A stretch of DNA of 51,041 nt from Solirubrobacterales bacterium (GTDB lineage: Bacteria > Actinomycetota > Thermoleophilia > Solirubrobacterales > 70-9): positions 1 through 51,041 of the forward strand of contig JASLIG010000038.1 in NCBI GenBank assembly GCA_030152805.1, written 5' to 3'. The first letter of the stretch is position 1. Each line of letters begins with the position of its first letter. The notes beneath the pieces are model-generated. The model saw only the letters and a program-made list of their open reading frames with translations, did not search any database and was not told the DNA's origin. Position numbers and translations under genes: made by a program. Positions 6,520 to 15,218 of the stretch are shown piece by piece.

Positions 6520-8661
6520 ATGGCGCAGCGCAATCGGCGACGTCAGCGGCGGCGCGGGGGGATCGGGGGGAAGCTCGCCCTGGTCGGGGGAGCGCTCTTC
6601 GTCGCGGTCGCGCTGACGGCGATCGCCGTCACCTCCTGGGTGCTCGACGTCGCCGCCGAGGCCCCCTCGCTGGCGGCCTGCAAGAAGGTCGAGCCGGTCG
6701 GCAACTCGGTGATCTACGCCGGAGACGGCAGCATGCTCGGCCGGATCGCCTCCGAGGAAGCGCGGGCGCCGGTCGCGATCGAGCGAGTCCCGAAGAAGCT
6801 GCAGCTGGCCACGGTCGCGATCGAGGACCAGCGCTTCTACGAGCACGGCGGCATCGACCCCGAGGGCATCGCCCGCGCGGCGCTGAAGAACCTCGAAGCG
6901 GGCAAGACCGTCGAGGGTGGCTCGACGATCACCCAGCAACTGGTGCGCAAACTCTGCATCCGCAACCCGAAGCGGACGCTCGAGCGCAAGATCATCGAGG
7001 CCAAGCTGGCGATCGAGTACGCCGAGCGCCACTCCCGCCGCGAAATCCTCGGTCAGTACCTCAACACCGCCTCCTACGGGACCGTCGAAGGGGCGACCGC
7101 GGTGGGCGTGGGCGCGGCGGCGAAGATCTACTTCTCCAAGCCGGTGGGGAAGCTGAACCTGCAACAGCAGGCGCTGCTGGCCGGCCTGCCGCAGGCGCCC
7201 TCCGATTACAACCCGATCCTCCATCCCGGCAAAGCCCGGGAGCGCCGCAACGCGGTGCTGGCGAAGATGGCCAAGCTCGGCTACCTCTCGCGCTCGCGCG
7301 CTGCGGCGGCGGAAGCGCGGGGCCTCGGGCTCGCCGTCTCGGGCTCCTACTTCGCCCACCGCGAACCGTTCTTCTTCGACTACGTCGAACACGAGCTGCT
7401 GCAGCGCTACGGCGCCGACGTCGTCCGCGACGGCGGCATCGAGGTCCAGACGACGATCCAGCCGCGGCTGCAGGCGATCGGGCTGGAAGCGATGCGCTCG
7501 GCCCTCCCCTACTCGACCGACCCCTCCTCGGCGCTGGTCTCGATCGACCCCAAGAGCGGTGAGATCGAGGCGATGGTCTCCAGCAGCAGCTACGAGGAGA
7601 GCCAGTTCAACCTCGCCGCCCAGGGCCACCGCCAGCCCGGCTCGACCTTCAAGGCCTTCGTGCTGACCACCGCAATCAAGAAGGGAATCGATCCCTACTC
7701 GACCTACTACGTCTCCAAACCGCTCGACCTCGATCTGCCCGAGTGGGGGCACTGGGAGGTGCACACGGCCGACGAAGGCTACCTCGGCCGGGTCAACCTG
7801 CAGCAGGCGACGGTCGCCTCCGACAACACCGTCTTCGCCCAGCTCGACCTCGACGTCGGCCCGCGCGGCGTCGCCGAAACGGCCCACTCGCTGGGGATCA
7901 CGAGCCCGCTGGACGGCATCCCGGCCGAGGGGATCGGCGGCCTGCGGATCGGCGTCTCGCCGCTGGAGATGGCCAGCGCCTACGCCACCCTCGCCGACGG
8001 CGGCATCCGCCGCGACCCGATCGCGATCCGCCGCGTCGTCTACCCCGGCGGGCGGACCGAGCGACCGGACCGCAAGCCGCCGCGACGAGTCGTCTCCGAA
8101 GCCGTCGCCCACGAGGTGACGCGGCTGCTGCACGACAACATCACCGAAGGCACCGGCACCGCCGCCTACACCGGCTGCCCCGGCCAGGCCGGCAAGACCG
8201 GCACCACCGACCGCGAGACCGACGCCTGGTTCGCCGGCTACCAGCCCAACCTGGCGACGGTGGTCTGGGTCGGCTACCCGCAGTCCAACGCGATCGAAAT
8301 GACCAGCGTGCACGGCATCACCGTCTTCGGCGGCACCTTCCCGGCCGAAATCTGGCACTCGCTCTACTCCGGCGCGGAAGTCCCCTGCGAGGAATTCAGC
8401 GAGCCGAAGGTGCCGATCCAGTGGGCGCCCTACTTCGGTCAGTTCACCGCCGCCGCCCCTCCGGGTCACGGCAAGGGCGTCTACGGAACCTCCGAAGCGG
8501 AATCGGAGCGGGCGCGCGAACTGGGCGAAGAAGTGACCGGCGGCTACAACCCCGATGCCTACGCGCCGGGTGCCGGACAGGAACCGACGCCGGTCCCACC
8601 GCCACCGCCGGTCGCCGGGGTCGGCGGCGGTGGCACGGCCGGTGAAGCCGGGGGCGAATAG
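6520..8661 (+). CDS. Class A penicillin-binding protein (bifunctional transglycosylase/transpeptidase)
   Basis: This 713-residue membrane-anchored enzyme polymerises lipid II and cross-links peptidoglycan. A basic cytoplasmic head and one TM helix (18-42) precede the GT51 domain, with EDQRFYEHGG (catalytic Glu102) and GGSTITQQLVRKL (133-145). The transpeptidase domain shows S375-T-F-K378 (SxxK), SDN at 434-436 and KTGT at 559-562. The tail (630-713) is Pro/Gly-rich and acidic. The length is typical for actinobacterial PBP1-type proteins. The GT-C gene follows in the same frame immediately after the stop codon. Confidence 0.96.
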   Translation: MAQRNRRRQRRRGGIGGKLALVGGALFVAVALTAIAVTSWVLDVAAEAPSLAACKKVEPVGNSVIYAGDGSMLGRIASEEARAPVAIERVPKKLQLATVAIEDQRFYEHGGIDPEGIARAALKNLEAGKTVEGGSTITQQLVRKLCIRNPKRTLERKIIEAKLAIEYAERHSRREILGQYLNTASYGTVEGATAVGVGAAAKIYFSKPVGKLNLQQQALLAGLPQAPSDYNPILHPGKARERRNAVLAKMAKLGYLSRSRAAAAEARGLGLAVSGSYFAHREPFFFDYVEHELLQRYGADVVRDGGIEVQTTIQPRLQAIGLEAMRSALPYSTDPSSALVSIDPKSGEIEAMVSSSSYEESQFNLAAQGHRQPGSTFKAFVLTTAIKKGIDPYSTYYVSKPLDLDLPEWGHWEVHTADEGYLGRVNLQQATVASDNTVFAQLDLDVGPRGVAETAHSLGITSPLDGIPAEGIGGLRIGVSPLEMASAYATLADGGIRRDPIAIRRVVYPGGRTERPDRKPPRRVVSEAVAHEVTRLLHDNITEGTGTAAYTGCPGQAGKTGTTDRETDAWFAGYQPNLATVVWVGYPQSNAIEMTSVHGITVFGGTFPAEIWHSLYSGAEVPCEEFSEPKVPIQWAPYFGQFTAAAPPGHGKGVYGTSEAESERARELGEEVTGGYNPDAYAPGAGQEPTPVPPPPPVAGVGGGGTAGEAGGE

Positions 8662-8724
8662 CTGAGCCTCGCTCCGGGGGTCGCCTACGGCCTGATCTGG
8701 GCCGCCTTCGCCGCCTACGTCGGC

Positions 8725-9798
8725 GTGCTCGTCTGGACGCCGCGACTGGGCCGGCGGGTCGTCTGGGGGGCGATCGTGCTGGCACTGCTCGTCTTCGCCT
8801 GCCTCCCGCCGCTGCTCTCACACGACGTCTACAGCTACGTCGACTACGCCCGTCTCGACGCTCTGCACCATCTCGACCCCTACCTGCACGCTCCGGACGC
8901 CGTGCCGTCGGACCCAGCCTTTTCGCACGTCACCTGGACCGAAAGCGCCAGCGCCTACGGGCCCCTTTTCACTCTGGCCACCTACCCCCTCGCCTGGCTC
9001 CCGGTGGGGGTAGCCGTCTGCGTCCTCAAGGCGCTCTGCGCGGGCGCCGTCCTGCTGACCGCTTGGATCGTCTCCCGCCTCGCCGCGCAGCGCGGCGTCG
9101 ATCCAACCCGGGCCGCGGCCTTCGTGGCCCTCAACCCGCTCGTCCTCGTCCACGTTGTCGGCGGTCCCCACAACGACGCGCTCGCGATCCTGCTGATAAC
9201 GCTCGGGGTCGGCGGTTTGCTCACAGCGAGGGAGCTCAGCGGCGGTGCTGCCCTGGTCGCGGCGATCGCGATCAAGGCCTCCGCCGCCGTCACCCTCCCG
9301 TTCGCGTTCCTCGCCACGGCTTCCCGGCCGACGGGACTAAAAGTCGCCTTTAGGGAGGGAAATCGGCCCGTCGGCCGGCTGTTGGCGGGTGGCGCGCTCG
9401 CCGTGCTGGTCGTTGGCGGCGTCGCATACCTTGCCTTCGGCTGGAACTGGCTCCACGCCTTCACCCTCGCCGGTGAGAACCAGGACCGCACCAGCTACAT
9501 GAGCATCCCCATCACAGCGGCCCGACTGACCGGCCTCGACCCCGACGCTACCCGCCTGGCCGCCGGAATCCTCTACGCCACCCTCGTCGCCTACCTCCTC
9601 GTCTGGACCTACCGGGGCGGTGACTGGCTCCGCGCAACCGCCTGGGCCACCACCGGATTGCTCCTGGCCACCGCCTGGCTCCTCCCCTGGTACATCCTCT
9701 GGCCCCTTCCCGCCGCCGCCCTCTCGAGAGACCGCTTGCTCCAAGTCCTGATCCTCGGGCTAACCGCCTACCAACTCGGAGCACGGATCCCGCTGTAG
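8725..9798 (+). CDS. GT-C membrane mannosyltransferase (MptB-like), start uncertain
   Basis: This polytopic protein (357 residues from GTG 8725) has about 9-10 membrane helices. It carries the GT-C signature region HDVYSYVDYARL with an Asp in the first periplasmic loop, then YGPLFTLATYPL and PHNDALAILL. These are the features of polyprenyl-phosphomannose-dependent alpha-1,6-mannosyltransferases that extend envelope glycans. GTG 8725 falls inside the first membrane helix. The same frame is open back to the PBP stop and encodes the helix start (GVAYGLIWAAFAAYVG), but contains no ATG, GTG or TTG. A CTG at 8662, with GGGGG 7 nt upstream, is a possible non-canonical start. Confidence 0.85.
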   Translation: MLVWTPRLGRRVVWGAIVLALLVFACLPPLLSHDVYSYVDYARLDALHHLDPYLHAPDAVPSDPAFSHVTWTESASAYGPLFTLATYPLAWLPVGVAVCVLKALCAGAVLLTAWIVSRLAAQRGVDPTRAAAFVALNPLVLVHVVGGPHNDALAILLITLGVGGLLTARELSGGAALVAAIAIKASAAVTLPFAFLATASRPTGLKVAFREGNRPVGRLLAGGALAVLVVGGVAYLAFGWNWLHAFTLAGENQDRTSYMSIPITAARLTGLDPDATRLAAGILYATLVAYLLVWTYRGGDWLRATAWATTGLLLATAWLLPWYILWPLPAAALSRDRLLQVLILGLTAYQLGARIPL

Positions 9799-9805
9799 CG
9801 GCCTC

Positions 9806-9927
9806 GGAGGGGAGGGATTGGGTGCCCCCGCGAACGGCTTGTACTTTTTCGGCAGTCCCCCGCGGCGACAGCAACGACGTCTCCACCGAAAAAGTTGAGA
9901 GAGCGGGGCACCCAATCCCTCCCCTCC
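9806..9927. repeat. 122-bp nested palindrome (family A, copy 1)
   Basis: Outer arms of 23 bp pair perfectly (9806-9828 with 9905-9927) around a 76-nt centre. An inner inverted repeat CTTTTTCGG/CCGAAAAAG lies at 9844-9852 and 9886-9894. The element fills the space between two converging genes: the plus-strand stop is at 9798 and the minus-strand stop begins at 9927. The centre matches that of the element at 17991-18102 in reverse orientation, while the arms differ. Confidence 0.9.
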
Positions 9928-10988
9928 TACCCCTCTTCCGCCACCGCCGCTTCCTCCTCGGCAGATGCATGCAGCACACCCGTATGTATAGACCACCCCT
10001 CCCTGCGACCCAACGCCGTCACGATCGCCACGTAGAGCACCTCGACCACGGTCAGCACGCCGCGCACCACGATCGCGACCAGCGAGGCGACGGCGAAGCT
10101 GTTGCCTGGCGTCGCCACCTTGAAGGCCCAGGCGAACGCCGCGTCGCGGATGCCGAGACCCGCCGGCGCGACCAGGGTGAGGAGCGCGGCTACGTAGCCG
10201 AATGCCTGCGCGGCCCCGCCGAGGAGGATGTCGTCGGGGGAGATCGTGCTGACCGAGCGCGCGACGCAGTAGATGCCGACGGCAATCACGCCCCAGTTGA
10301 GCCCGTAGAAGGCCATCACGGTGACCACGCCGCGCAACGACATCACCTCGGGCAGCGGCTCTCGCCCGAAGGCGCGCAGCACCCGGTTGGCCAACGGACC
10401 GAAGACGCGCGGGTGCAGCAGCGCGATCAAGAGCGGGATCAGCAGCAGCACCGCCCAGCGCAGGGGCTGGCCCTGCAGGTCGGGATGGTCGATCAGGAAG
10501 TAGGCGGCGACGATGACGGCCGCGGTCGCCTGCAGTGCCTGTTCGTAGACGATGCTGGCAATCGTCAACCGCCGCGGCACCCCCGCCCGCTCGGAGAGCA
10601 GCACGCGGCCGAGCACGTAGAGGACGCTGCCCGGCACGTAGCGGGCCAGCAGCGGCTGGCCCCAGGCGACCTGGGCGCGCCCGGCGCCGAGCTTGTAGCC
10701 GAGGAAGCGCAGGATCAGGTCCCAGCCGAGCGCGTTCAGCGCGTAGAAGATCGGCAGGATGACGAAGGCCGGGATCAGCCAGAGGACGTGGAAGTGCACG
10801 CCCTTGTCTTGGATCTCGGCCCACTGTTTGACGACGGTGAGGACGAGGAAGCCGAAGACGAGAATCGCGATGCCGAGCTGGATCGCCAGTCGCACCCGCT
10901 TGCTGCGCGGCGGTTTGGTGCCGAATTTAGCCCCGGCCTCGCCGATGCGATGTAGAAGGGGCTGACTGCGCTCCACGTGAGTTCGCAC
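9927..10988 (-). CDS. UPF0104/lysylphosphatidylglycerol synthase-type membrane protein
   Basis: This 353-residue protein has about eight membrane helices and the family-typical segment LTLVAPAGLGIRDAAFAW (PF03706, also found in MprF flippase domains and putative glycosyltransferase-associated proteins). Many members are thought to move or modify envelope lipids; the substrate is unknown. The start is GTG 10988, or GTG 10976 (giving MERSQPLLHRIGEAG) which has an AAGG 11 nt upstream. Only 20 bp separate GTG 10988 from the divergent thiL start. The stop overlaps the end of the family A repeat. Confidence 0.85.
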   Translation of the reverse strand: MRTHVERSQPLLHRIGEAGAKFGTKPPRSKRVRLAIQLGIAILVFGFLVLTVVKQWAEIQDKGVHFHVLWLIPAFVILPIFYALNALGWDLILRFLGYKLGAGRAQVAWGQPLLARYVPGSVLYVLGRVLLSERAGVPRRLTIASIVYEQALQATAAVIVAAYFLIDHPDLQGQPLRWAVLLLIPLLIALLHPRVFGPLANRVLRAFGREPLPEVMSLRGVVTVMAFYGLNWGVIAVGIYCVARSVSTISPDDILLGGAAQAFGYVAALLTLVAPAGLGIRDAAFAWAFKVATPGNSFAVASLVAIVVRGVLTVVEVLYVAIVTALGRREGWSIHTGVLHASAEEEAAVAEEG

Positions 10989-11008
10989 CTTAGAGGGACA
11001 ATTGGCGT

Positions 11009-11980
11009 ATGGGCGAGTTCGAGTTGCTGGCGCGGATACGGGAGCGGCTACCCGCCGACGGACCGCGCATCCGTCTGGGCAGCGGCGACGACGCGGCGGT
11101 CACGGTGCCGGACGGGGCAACCGCGACCTCGGTCGACGCGCTGGTCGACGGGGTCCACTTCCGGCGCGAGCTCGCTGGCCTGCGGCAGATCGGCCACAAG
11201 GCGCTCGCCACCGCCCTCTCGGACCTGGCGGCGATGGGCGCCGAGGCCGGGGAGGCCTACGTCGCCCTAGGTGTTCCACCCGACCTCGACGAGGACGGCT
11301 GCCTGGAGCTGCTCGACGGGATGGCCGCGCTGGCGAGCGAAACCGGTACCAGCCTCGCGGGCGGCGACCTCACTCGCGCCGCCCAGCTCTTCCTGGCGAT
11401 CACCGTCGTCGGCCACGCCGCCGAGCCGCGGGCGCTCGTCAGCCGCGGCGGCGCCCAGCCCGGCGACGCGCTCGTCCTCACCGGCGAGCTCGGCGGCGCC
11501 GCGGCCGGCCTGCGGCTACTGCAAGACCCGGCGCTGCAGGCCCGCTTGCCCGCCGGGGGCTTGATCGGGCGCCAGCTCGAACCGCATCCCCGGCTCGCCG
11601 CGGGCCGAGCCCTGGCCCGAACCGGCGCGACGGCGATGATCGATGTCAGCGACGGGCTCGGCGCCGACGCCGGGCACCTCGCCGAGCGGAGCGCCGTCGC
11701 GCTGCACATCGATGCCGCCGCGGTGCCGCGAGCCGCCGGGGCCGGGGAGCTTGCCGCCCTCGACGGCGCGGACCCCTGGCGCTTCCTCTCCGGCGGCGAG
11801 GACTACGAGCTGCTGGCCAGCCTCCCCTCGGACCGGCTGGAGCGGGCGAGCGACATGGTGCGCGAAGCGGGAGGGACCACGCTGACGAAGATCGGCGAGG
11901 TGCTCGCCGGATCAGGGGTCGAGATCAGGCTGCCCGACGGCCGGTCTCTGGAGCCGGAGGGATTCGACCAGCTCGCATGA
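11009..11980 (+). CDS. thiL: Thiamine-monophosphate kinase
   Basis: This 323-residue enzyme phosphorylates thiamine phosphate to thiamine diphosphate using ATP. Family motifs include the N-terminal GSGDDAAVTVPDG (metal and nucleotide-binding Asp pair), VDGVHFRRE, ALSDLAAMGAEA, and the central DVSDGLGADAGHLAERS. The length is normal for ThiL. ATG 11009 has AGAGGG about 10 nt upstream. No other thiamine gene is nearby. Its last 56 bases overlap the small converging gene at 11925-12113. Confidence 0.95.
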   Translation: MGEFELLARIRERLPADGPRIRLGSGDDAAVTVPDGATATSVDALVDGVHFRRELAGLRQIGHKALATALSDLAAMGAEAGEAYVALGVPPDLDEDGCLELLDGMAALASETGTSLAGGDLTRAAQLFLAITVVGHAAEPRALVSRGGAQPGDALVLTGELGGAAAGLRLLQDPALQARLPAGGLIGRQLEPHPRLAAGRALARTGATAMIDVSDGLGADAGHLAERSAVALHIDAAAVPRAAGAGELAALDGADPWRFLSGGEDYELLASLPSDRLERASDMVREAGGTTLTKIGEVLAGSGVEIRLPDGRSLEPEGFDQLA

Positions 11981-12113
11981 AGCTCTCGCTGGTGAGCAGC
12001 TCGCGCACGCCGCGACGCTGCAGCATCGCATCGGCGACCAGCGAGGGCTCGGGCTTGTAGTGGCCCGTCTCGACCAGGCTCTTCAGCTGTCGTGGTTGCA
12101 TCCTGCGCCTCAT
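11925..12113 (-). CDS. Small FlgM-like protein
   Basis: The 62-residue product reads MQPRQLKSLVETGHYKPEP and then SLVADAMLQRRGVREL from codon 5. That pattern, a short helix, a Tyr-x-Pro-x-Pro turn and a VA.A.L.R helix, resembles the C-terminal sigma-binding part of FlgM-type anti-sigma factors. ATG 12113 has AGGAAG 5 nt upstream, which supports a real gene and this start (ATG 12101 is the alternative). There is no flagellar gene in the window, so an anti-sigma-28 role is doubtful. The 3' end overlaps thiL by 56 bp in the opposite direction. Confidence 0.55.
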   Translation of the reverse strand: MRRRMQPRQLKSLVETGHYKPEPSLVADAMLQRRGVRELLTSESFMRAGRIPPAPETGRRAA

Positions 12114-12210
12114 ATCGGCTTCCTATTCAACAACCTTAGTTCTTGGTACTCGCACATCTGTCCAACGTTGCGTTCTCTCTAATCCGCTATATGCGGCATT
12201 CGGTAGCGAA

Positions 12211-12216
12211 TATCCT
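12211..12216 (+). promoter_or_regulatory. -10 element of a leaderless promoter for the response regulator operon
   Basis: TATCCT ends exactly 6 nt before ATG 12223 in an AT-richer stretch with no Shine-Dalgarno. A small palindrome CCGCTATATGCGG (12184-12196) lies just upstream and could bind a regulator, possibly the operon's own product. Confidence 0.5.
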
Positions 12217-12222
12217 CTTTTC

Positions 12223-12918
12223 ATGCCCAATGGATCGACGCGCATCCTCCTCGTAGACGACGAGCAGTCGATTCAGACGCTGCTCTCCTACCCGCTGCGC
12301 AAAGACGGCTACCACGTCACCTCGGCCCAGGACGGCCGTGAGGCGCTGGAGCGGTTCGATGAGGCGCGCTTCGACCTGGTGATCCTCGACCTGATGCTGC
12401 CCAAGCTCGACGGCGTCGAAGTCTGCCGCCAGCTGCGCTCGCGCAGCCAGGTGCCGATCATCATGCTGACCGCCAAGGGCTCGGAGACCGACAAGGTCGC
12501 CGGCCTCGAGGTTGGCGCCGACGACTACATCACTAAGCCCTTCTCGATGCGCGAGTTCCGCAGCCGCGTCAAGGCGGCGCTGCGGCGCTCGCGGATGGCC
12601 GGCGAGCCGCGCGAGGAGGAGGCGATCGACCACGGTGAGCTGAAGATCGACTTCGGGCGGCGCATGGTCACGCTGCACGACGAGGAGATCAAAGTGACCT
12701 ACGTCGAGTTCGAGATCCTCGGCGCCCTCGCCCGCTCGCCGGGCCGGGTACTCAGTCGCGAGACGCTGCTCGAGCACGTTTGGGGAGATTCCGAGTACCG
12801 CGATCCCCGCACCGTCGACGTCCACATCCGCCACCTGCGCGAGAAGCTCGAGAGCGACCCCAAGGAGCCCGAGTTCCTCTTCACGGTGCGCGGCGTCGGC
12901 TACCGCTTCAGGGAGTAG
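12223..12918 (+). CDS. OmpR/PhoB-family response regulator
   Basis: This 231-residue two-domain DNA-binding regulator has a receiver domain (7-120) with acidic pocket Asp12/Asp13, phospho-acceptor Asp56 in VILDLMLP, Thr in MLTAKG and Lys in DYITKPF. The C-terminal winged helix (about 135-230) ends in VDVHIRHLREKLE and FTVRGVGYRF. It is followed after 6 nt by the histidine kinase and then, with ATGA overlap, by an HtrA protease, so it is probably an envelope-stress system of the MprA/CseB type. The specific orthologue cannot be named from the sequence. Confidence 0.95.
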   Translation: MPNGSTRILLVDDEQSIQTLLSYPLRKDGYHVTSAQDGREALERFDEARFDLVILDLMLPKLDGVEVCRQLRSRSQVPIIMLTAKGSETDKVAGLEVGADDYITKPFSMREFRSRVKAALRRSRMAGEPREEEAIDHGELKIDFGRRMVTLHDEEIKVTYVEFEILGALARSPGRVLSRETLLEHVWGDSEYRDPRTVDVHIRHLREKLESDPKEPEFLFTVRGVGYRFRE

Positions 12919-12924
12919 CGCCGA

Positions 12925-13995
12925 ATGCAGCGGCTCAGGCTCACCCCCCTCGGCAACCGGATCACCCTGATCGCGGTGACGATCGCGACCGGAACCGCGC
13001 TTCTGATCTACATATACACCGTCGCGATCGGCGGCGCCGCCAGCGGCCTCGGCGCGGTCAAAGCACAGATCCTCATCGCCGGCGCGCTCGCGGTGCTGAT
13101 CTCCATCGGCGTCGGTCTCTATTACGCGCGGGTCTCCGCCGACAACATCCGGCGCCTTCAGGACGCCGCTCGCAAAGTCGCCGACGGCAACTTCGAGGCG
13201 CCGATCCCGATCTCCTCCGTCGGCCAGCTGGGCCAACTCGCCCGCACCTTCAACGAGATGCAGCGCCGCCTCGCCGAGCTCGACAGCGCCCGCAAGCAGT
13301 TCATCGCCAACGCCTCGCACGAGCTGCGCACGCCGATCTTCAGCCTCGGCGGTTTCGTCGAGCTGCTCGAGGAAGAGGACCCGAGCCCGGAGGAGCGGGC
13401 CGAGTTCGTGCACACGATGCGCGAGCAGATCGCCCGCCTGACCAAGCTGACCGCCGACCTGCTCGACCTCTCCCAGCTCGATGCCGGCGCCGTGGCGATG
13501 CGCAACAGCGACGTCGACCTCGGCTCGCTGGCCCGCGAAGTGACGCGGGAGTTCGGGCCGCGCGCCGATCGGCGGGGTTCGCGCCTGGAGTTGCGCACCC
13601 CCGACCAGGCGGTGATCGCCAGCGCCGACCCGGATCGGGTGCGACAGGTCATCCGTATCCTGCTCGACAACGCCCTCACGCACACTCCGGAGGGCACGAA
13701 GGTGACCGTGACCACCTACTCCGTCAATCGCCGCGCCGAGCTGACCGTCTCCGACGACGGGCCCGGCATCCCGCGCCGCGTGCACAGCCGCATCTTCGAG
13801 CGTTTCTACACCGCCGACTCGGCCGGCGGCTCGGGGCTCGGCCTGGCGATCGCCCGCGAGCTCGCTCAGCGCATGCAGGGACGCGTCGCGATCGCCTCCA
13901 GCAAGCGCTTCACCGCCTTCACGCTCGATTTGCCGCGCTCGCGGGCAGCCGTTGCCGCTCCCGTGCGAGCCCTGCCGCCCAAGGCCCCGGCATGA
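12925..13995 (+). CDS. Membrane sensor histidine kinase
   Basis: This 356-residue kinase has two membrane helices (about 12-33 and 47-68) with a sensor loop of only about 13 residues, so it may sense within the membrane or through a partner. A HAMP domain (69-122) leads to the H-box FIANASHELRTP (His132), then the N-box LLDNALTHTPEG, the G1 box SDDGPGIP and the G2 box GSGLGLAI. It presumably phosphorylates the regulator encoded 6 nt upstream. Its stop codon overlaps the start of the HtrA gene (ATGA). Confidence 0.95.
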   Translation: MQRLRLTPLGNRITLIAVTIATGTALLIYIYTVAIGGAASGLGAVKAQILIAGALAVLISIGVGLYYARVSADNIRRLQDAARKVADGNFEAPIPISSVGQLGQLARTFNEMQRRLAELDSARKQFIANASHELRTPIFSLGGFVELLEEEDPSPEERAEFVHTMREQIARLTKLTADLLDLSQLDAGAVAMRNSDVDLGSLAREVTREFGPRADRRGSRLELRTPDQAVIASADPDRVRQVIRILLDNALTHTPEGTKVTVTTYSVNRRAELTVSDDGPGIPRRVHSRIFERFYTADSAGGSGLGLAIARELAQRMQGRVAIASSKRFTAFTLDLPRSRAAVAAPVRALPPKAPA

Positions 13996-15182
13996 GTGCA
14001 ACGCGTAGTCCGCGTATACGACGGACAAAGCGTTACACCCGCGTTCGCGGCGGTGGCTGGATCGCGCTCGTCGCGATTTCGCTCGCCCTGGCCGGTTGTG
14101 GCAGTGACGAGGGTGGCGCTGGGGACGCGAGCCGGCCGCCGGGGACGGTGAGCACTGAAGCGGCGCCGCGGGTGATCGTCCAGACGGCCGAGCGCGGCTT
14201 CGATGCCGCGCGGGTCTTCCGCCAGGCCGCGCCCGGGGTGGTCACGATCCGCTCGGTCTTCACCGGCGGCGGCGGGGCGGCCGAGGGCTCGGGCTTCGTG
14301 CTCGACCGCGGCGGTCACATCGTCACCAACGCCCACGTCGTCACCGACGAAGCAACCGGCACGCGCGAGCCCGCCAAGGAAGTCTTCATCGAATTCCCCG
14401 ACCGCAACGTGCTGCCCGCCGAGATCGTCGGGTTCGATCCCTTCGCCGACGTCGCCCTGCTCGAAGTCAAGCCCGACGGGTTCGCGCTGCATCCGCTCGA
14501 GCTCGGCGACGACAAAAGCCTCGTGGTCGGTCAGCCGGTGGCGGCGATCGGCAGTCCGTTCGGCGAGCAGCAGTCGCTCTCGGTCGGCGTCGTCTCGGCC
14601 AAGGACCGAGCGGTCGAATCGCTGACCCGCTTCCAGATCGAGGGGGCGATCCAGACCGACGCCTCGATCAACCCGGGCAATTCCGGCGGCCCGCTGCTCG
14701 ACGCCGGCGCCCGCGTGGTCGGCATCAACCAGCAGATCGAGACCAGCTCCGGCGCCAACAACGGCGTTGGCTTCGCCGTGCCGATCTCGGCGGTGAGGCG
14801 CTCGATCGCCCAGCTCGAAGACGACGGCGAAGCCGAATACGCCTACATCGGCGTGTCCACGCAGGCGCTCTATCCGCAGCTGGCGGCGAAGCTAAACCTC
14901 GACACTGACCACGGCGGCCTGATCTCTGAAGTCATCCCCGGCAGTCCGGGCGACGAAGCCGGCCTGCAGGGCGGGGATGGCCGGGTTCGCTTCCAGGCGA
15001 CCCCGTACCGCACCGGCGGCGACGTGATCCTCTCGATCGACGGGCACCCGATCGTGCTGCCGGACGATCTCGCCCGGACGATCTCGCTCCACCAGCCGGG
15101 CGAGACGGTCGCGCTCGAGATCATCCACGACGGTCGGCGCGAGCGGGTGGAGGTCACTCTGGGCAAGCGTCCACAGGGCTAA
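13992..15182 (+). CDS. HtrA/DegP-type serine protease lipoprotein with PDZ domain
   Basis: This 396-residue protein starts at ATG 13992, overlapping the kinase stop. A basic N-terminus and a hydrophobic helix end in the lipobox LAGC (Cys36), so it is probably anchored to the outer face of the membrane. The trypsin-like domain has VTNAHVV (His114), DVALLEV (Asp153) and GNSGGPL (Ser231). One PDZ domain spans about 284-392 (GGLISEVIPGSPGDEAGLQ). HtrA proteases degrade misfolded envelope proteins, and coupling to a two-component system fits regulated stress proteolysis. A fairly long loop (about 325-342) lies inside the PDZ. Confidence 0.93.
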   Translation: MSATRSPRIRRTKRYTRVRGGGWIALVAISLALAGCGSDEGGAGDASRPPGTVSTEAAPRVIVQTAERGFDAARVFRQAAPGVVTIRSVFTGGGGAAEGSGFVLDRGGHIVTNAHVVTDEATGTREPAKEVFIEFPDRNVLPAEIVGFDPFADVALLEVKPDGFALHPLELGDDKSLVVGQPVAAIGSPFGEQQSLSVGVVSAKDRAVESLTRFQIEGAIQTDASINPGNSGGPLLDAGARVVGINQQIETSSGANNGVGFAVPISAVRRSIAQLEDDGEAEYAYIGVSTQALYPQLAAKLNLDTDHGGLISEVIPGSPGDEAGLQGGDGRVRFQATPYRTGGDVILSIDGHPIVLPDDLARTISLHQPGETVALEIIHDGRRERVEVTLGKRPQG

Positions 15183-15183
15183 A

Positions 15184-15202
15184 GCCCGCCCGACCGGCGG
15201 GC
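15184..15202 (+). terminator. Hairpin after the HtrA gene
   Basis: GCCCGCC CGACC GGCGGGC forms a 7-bp stem and 5-nt loop starting one base after the stop. No T-run follows, so termination is uncertain. Confidence 0.3.
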
Positions 15203-15218
15203 GATGTAGAAATCCCGG

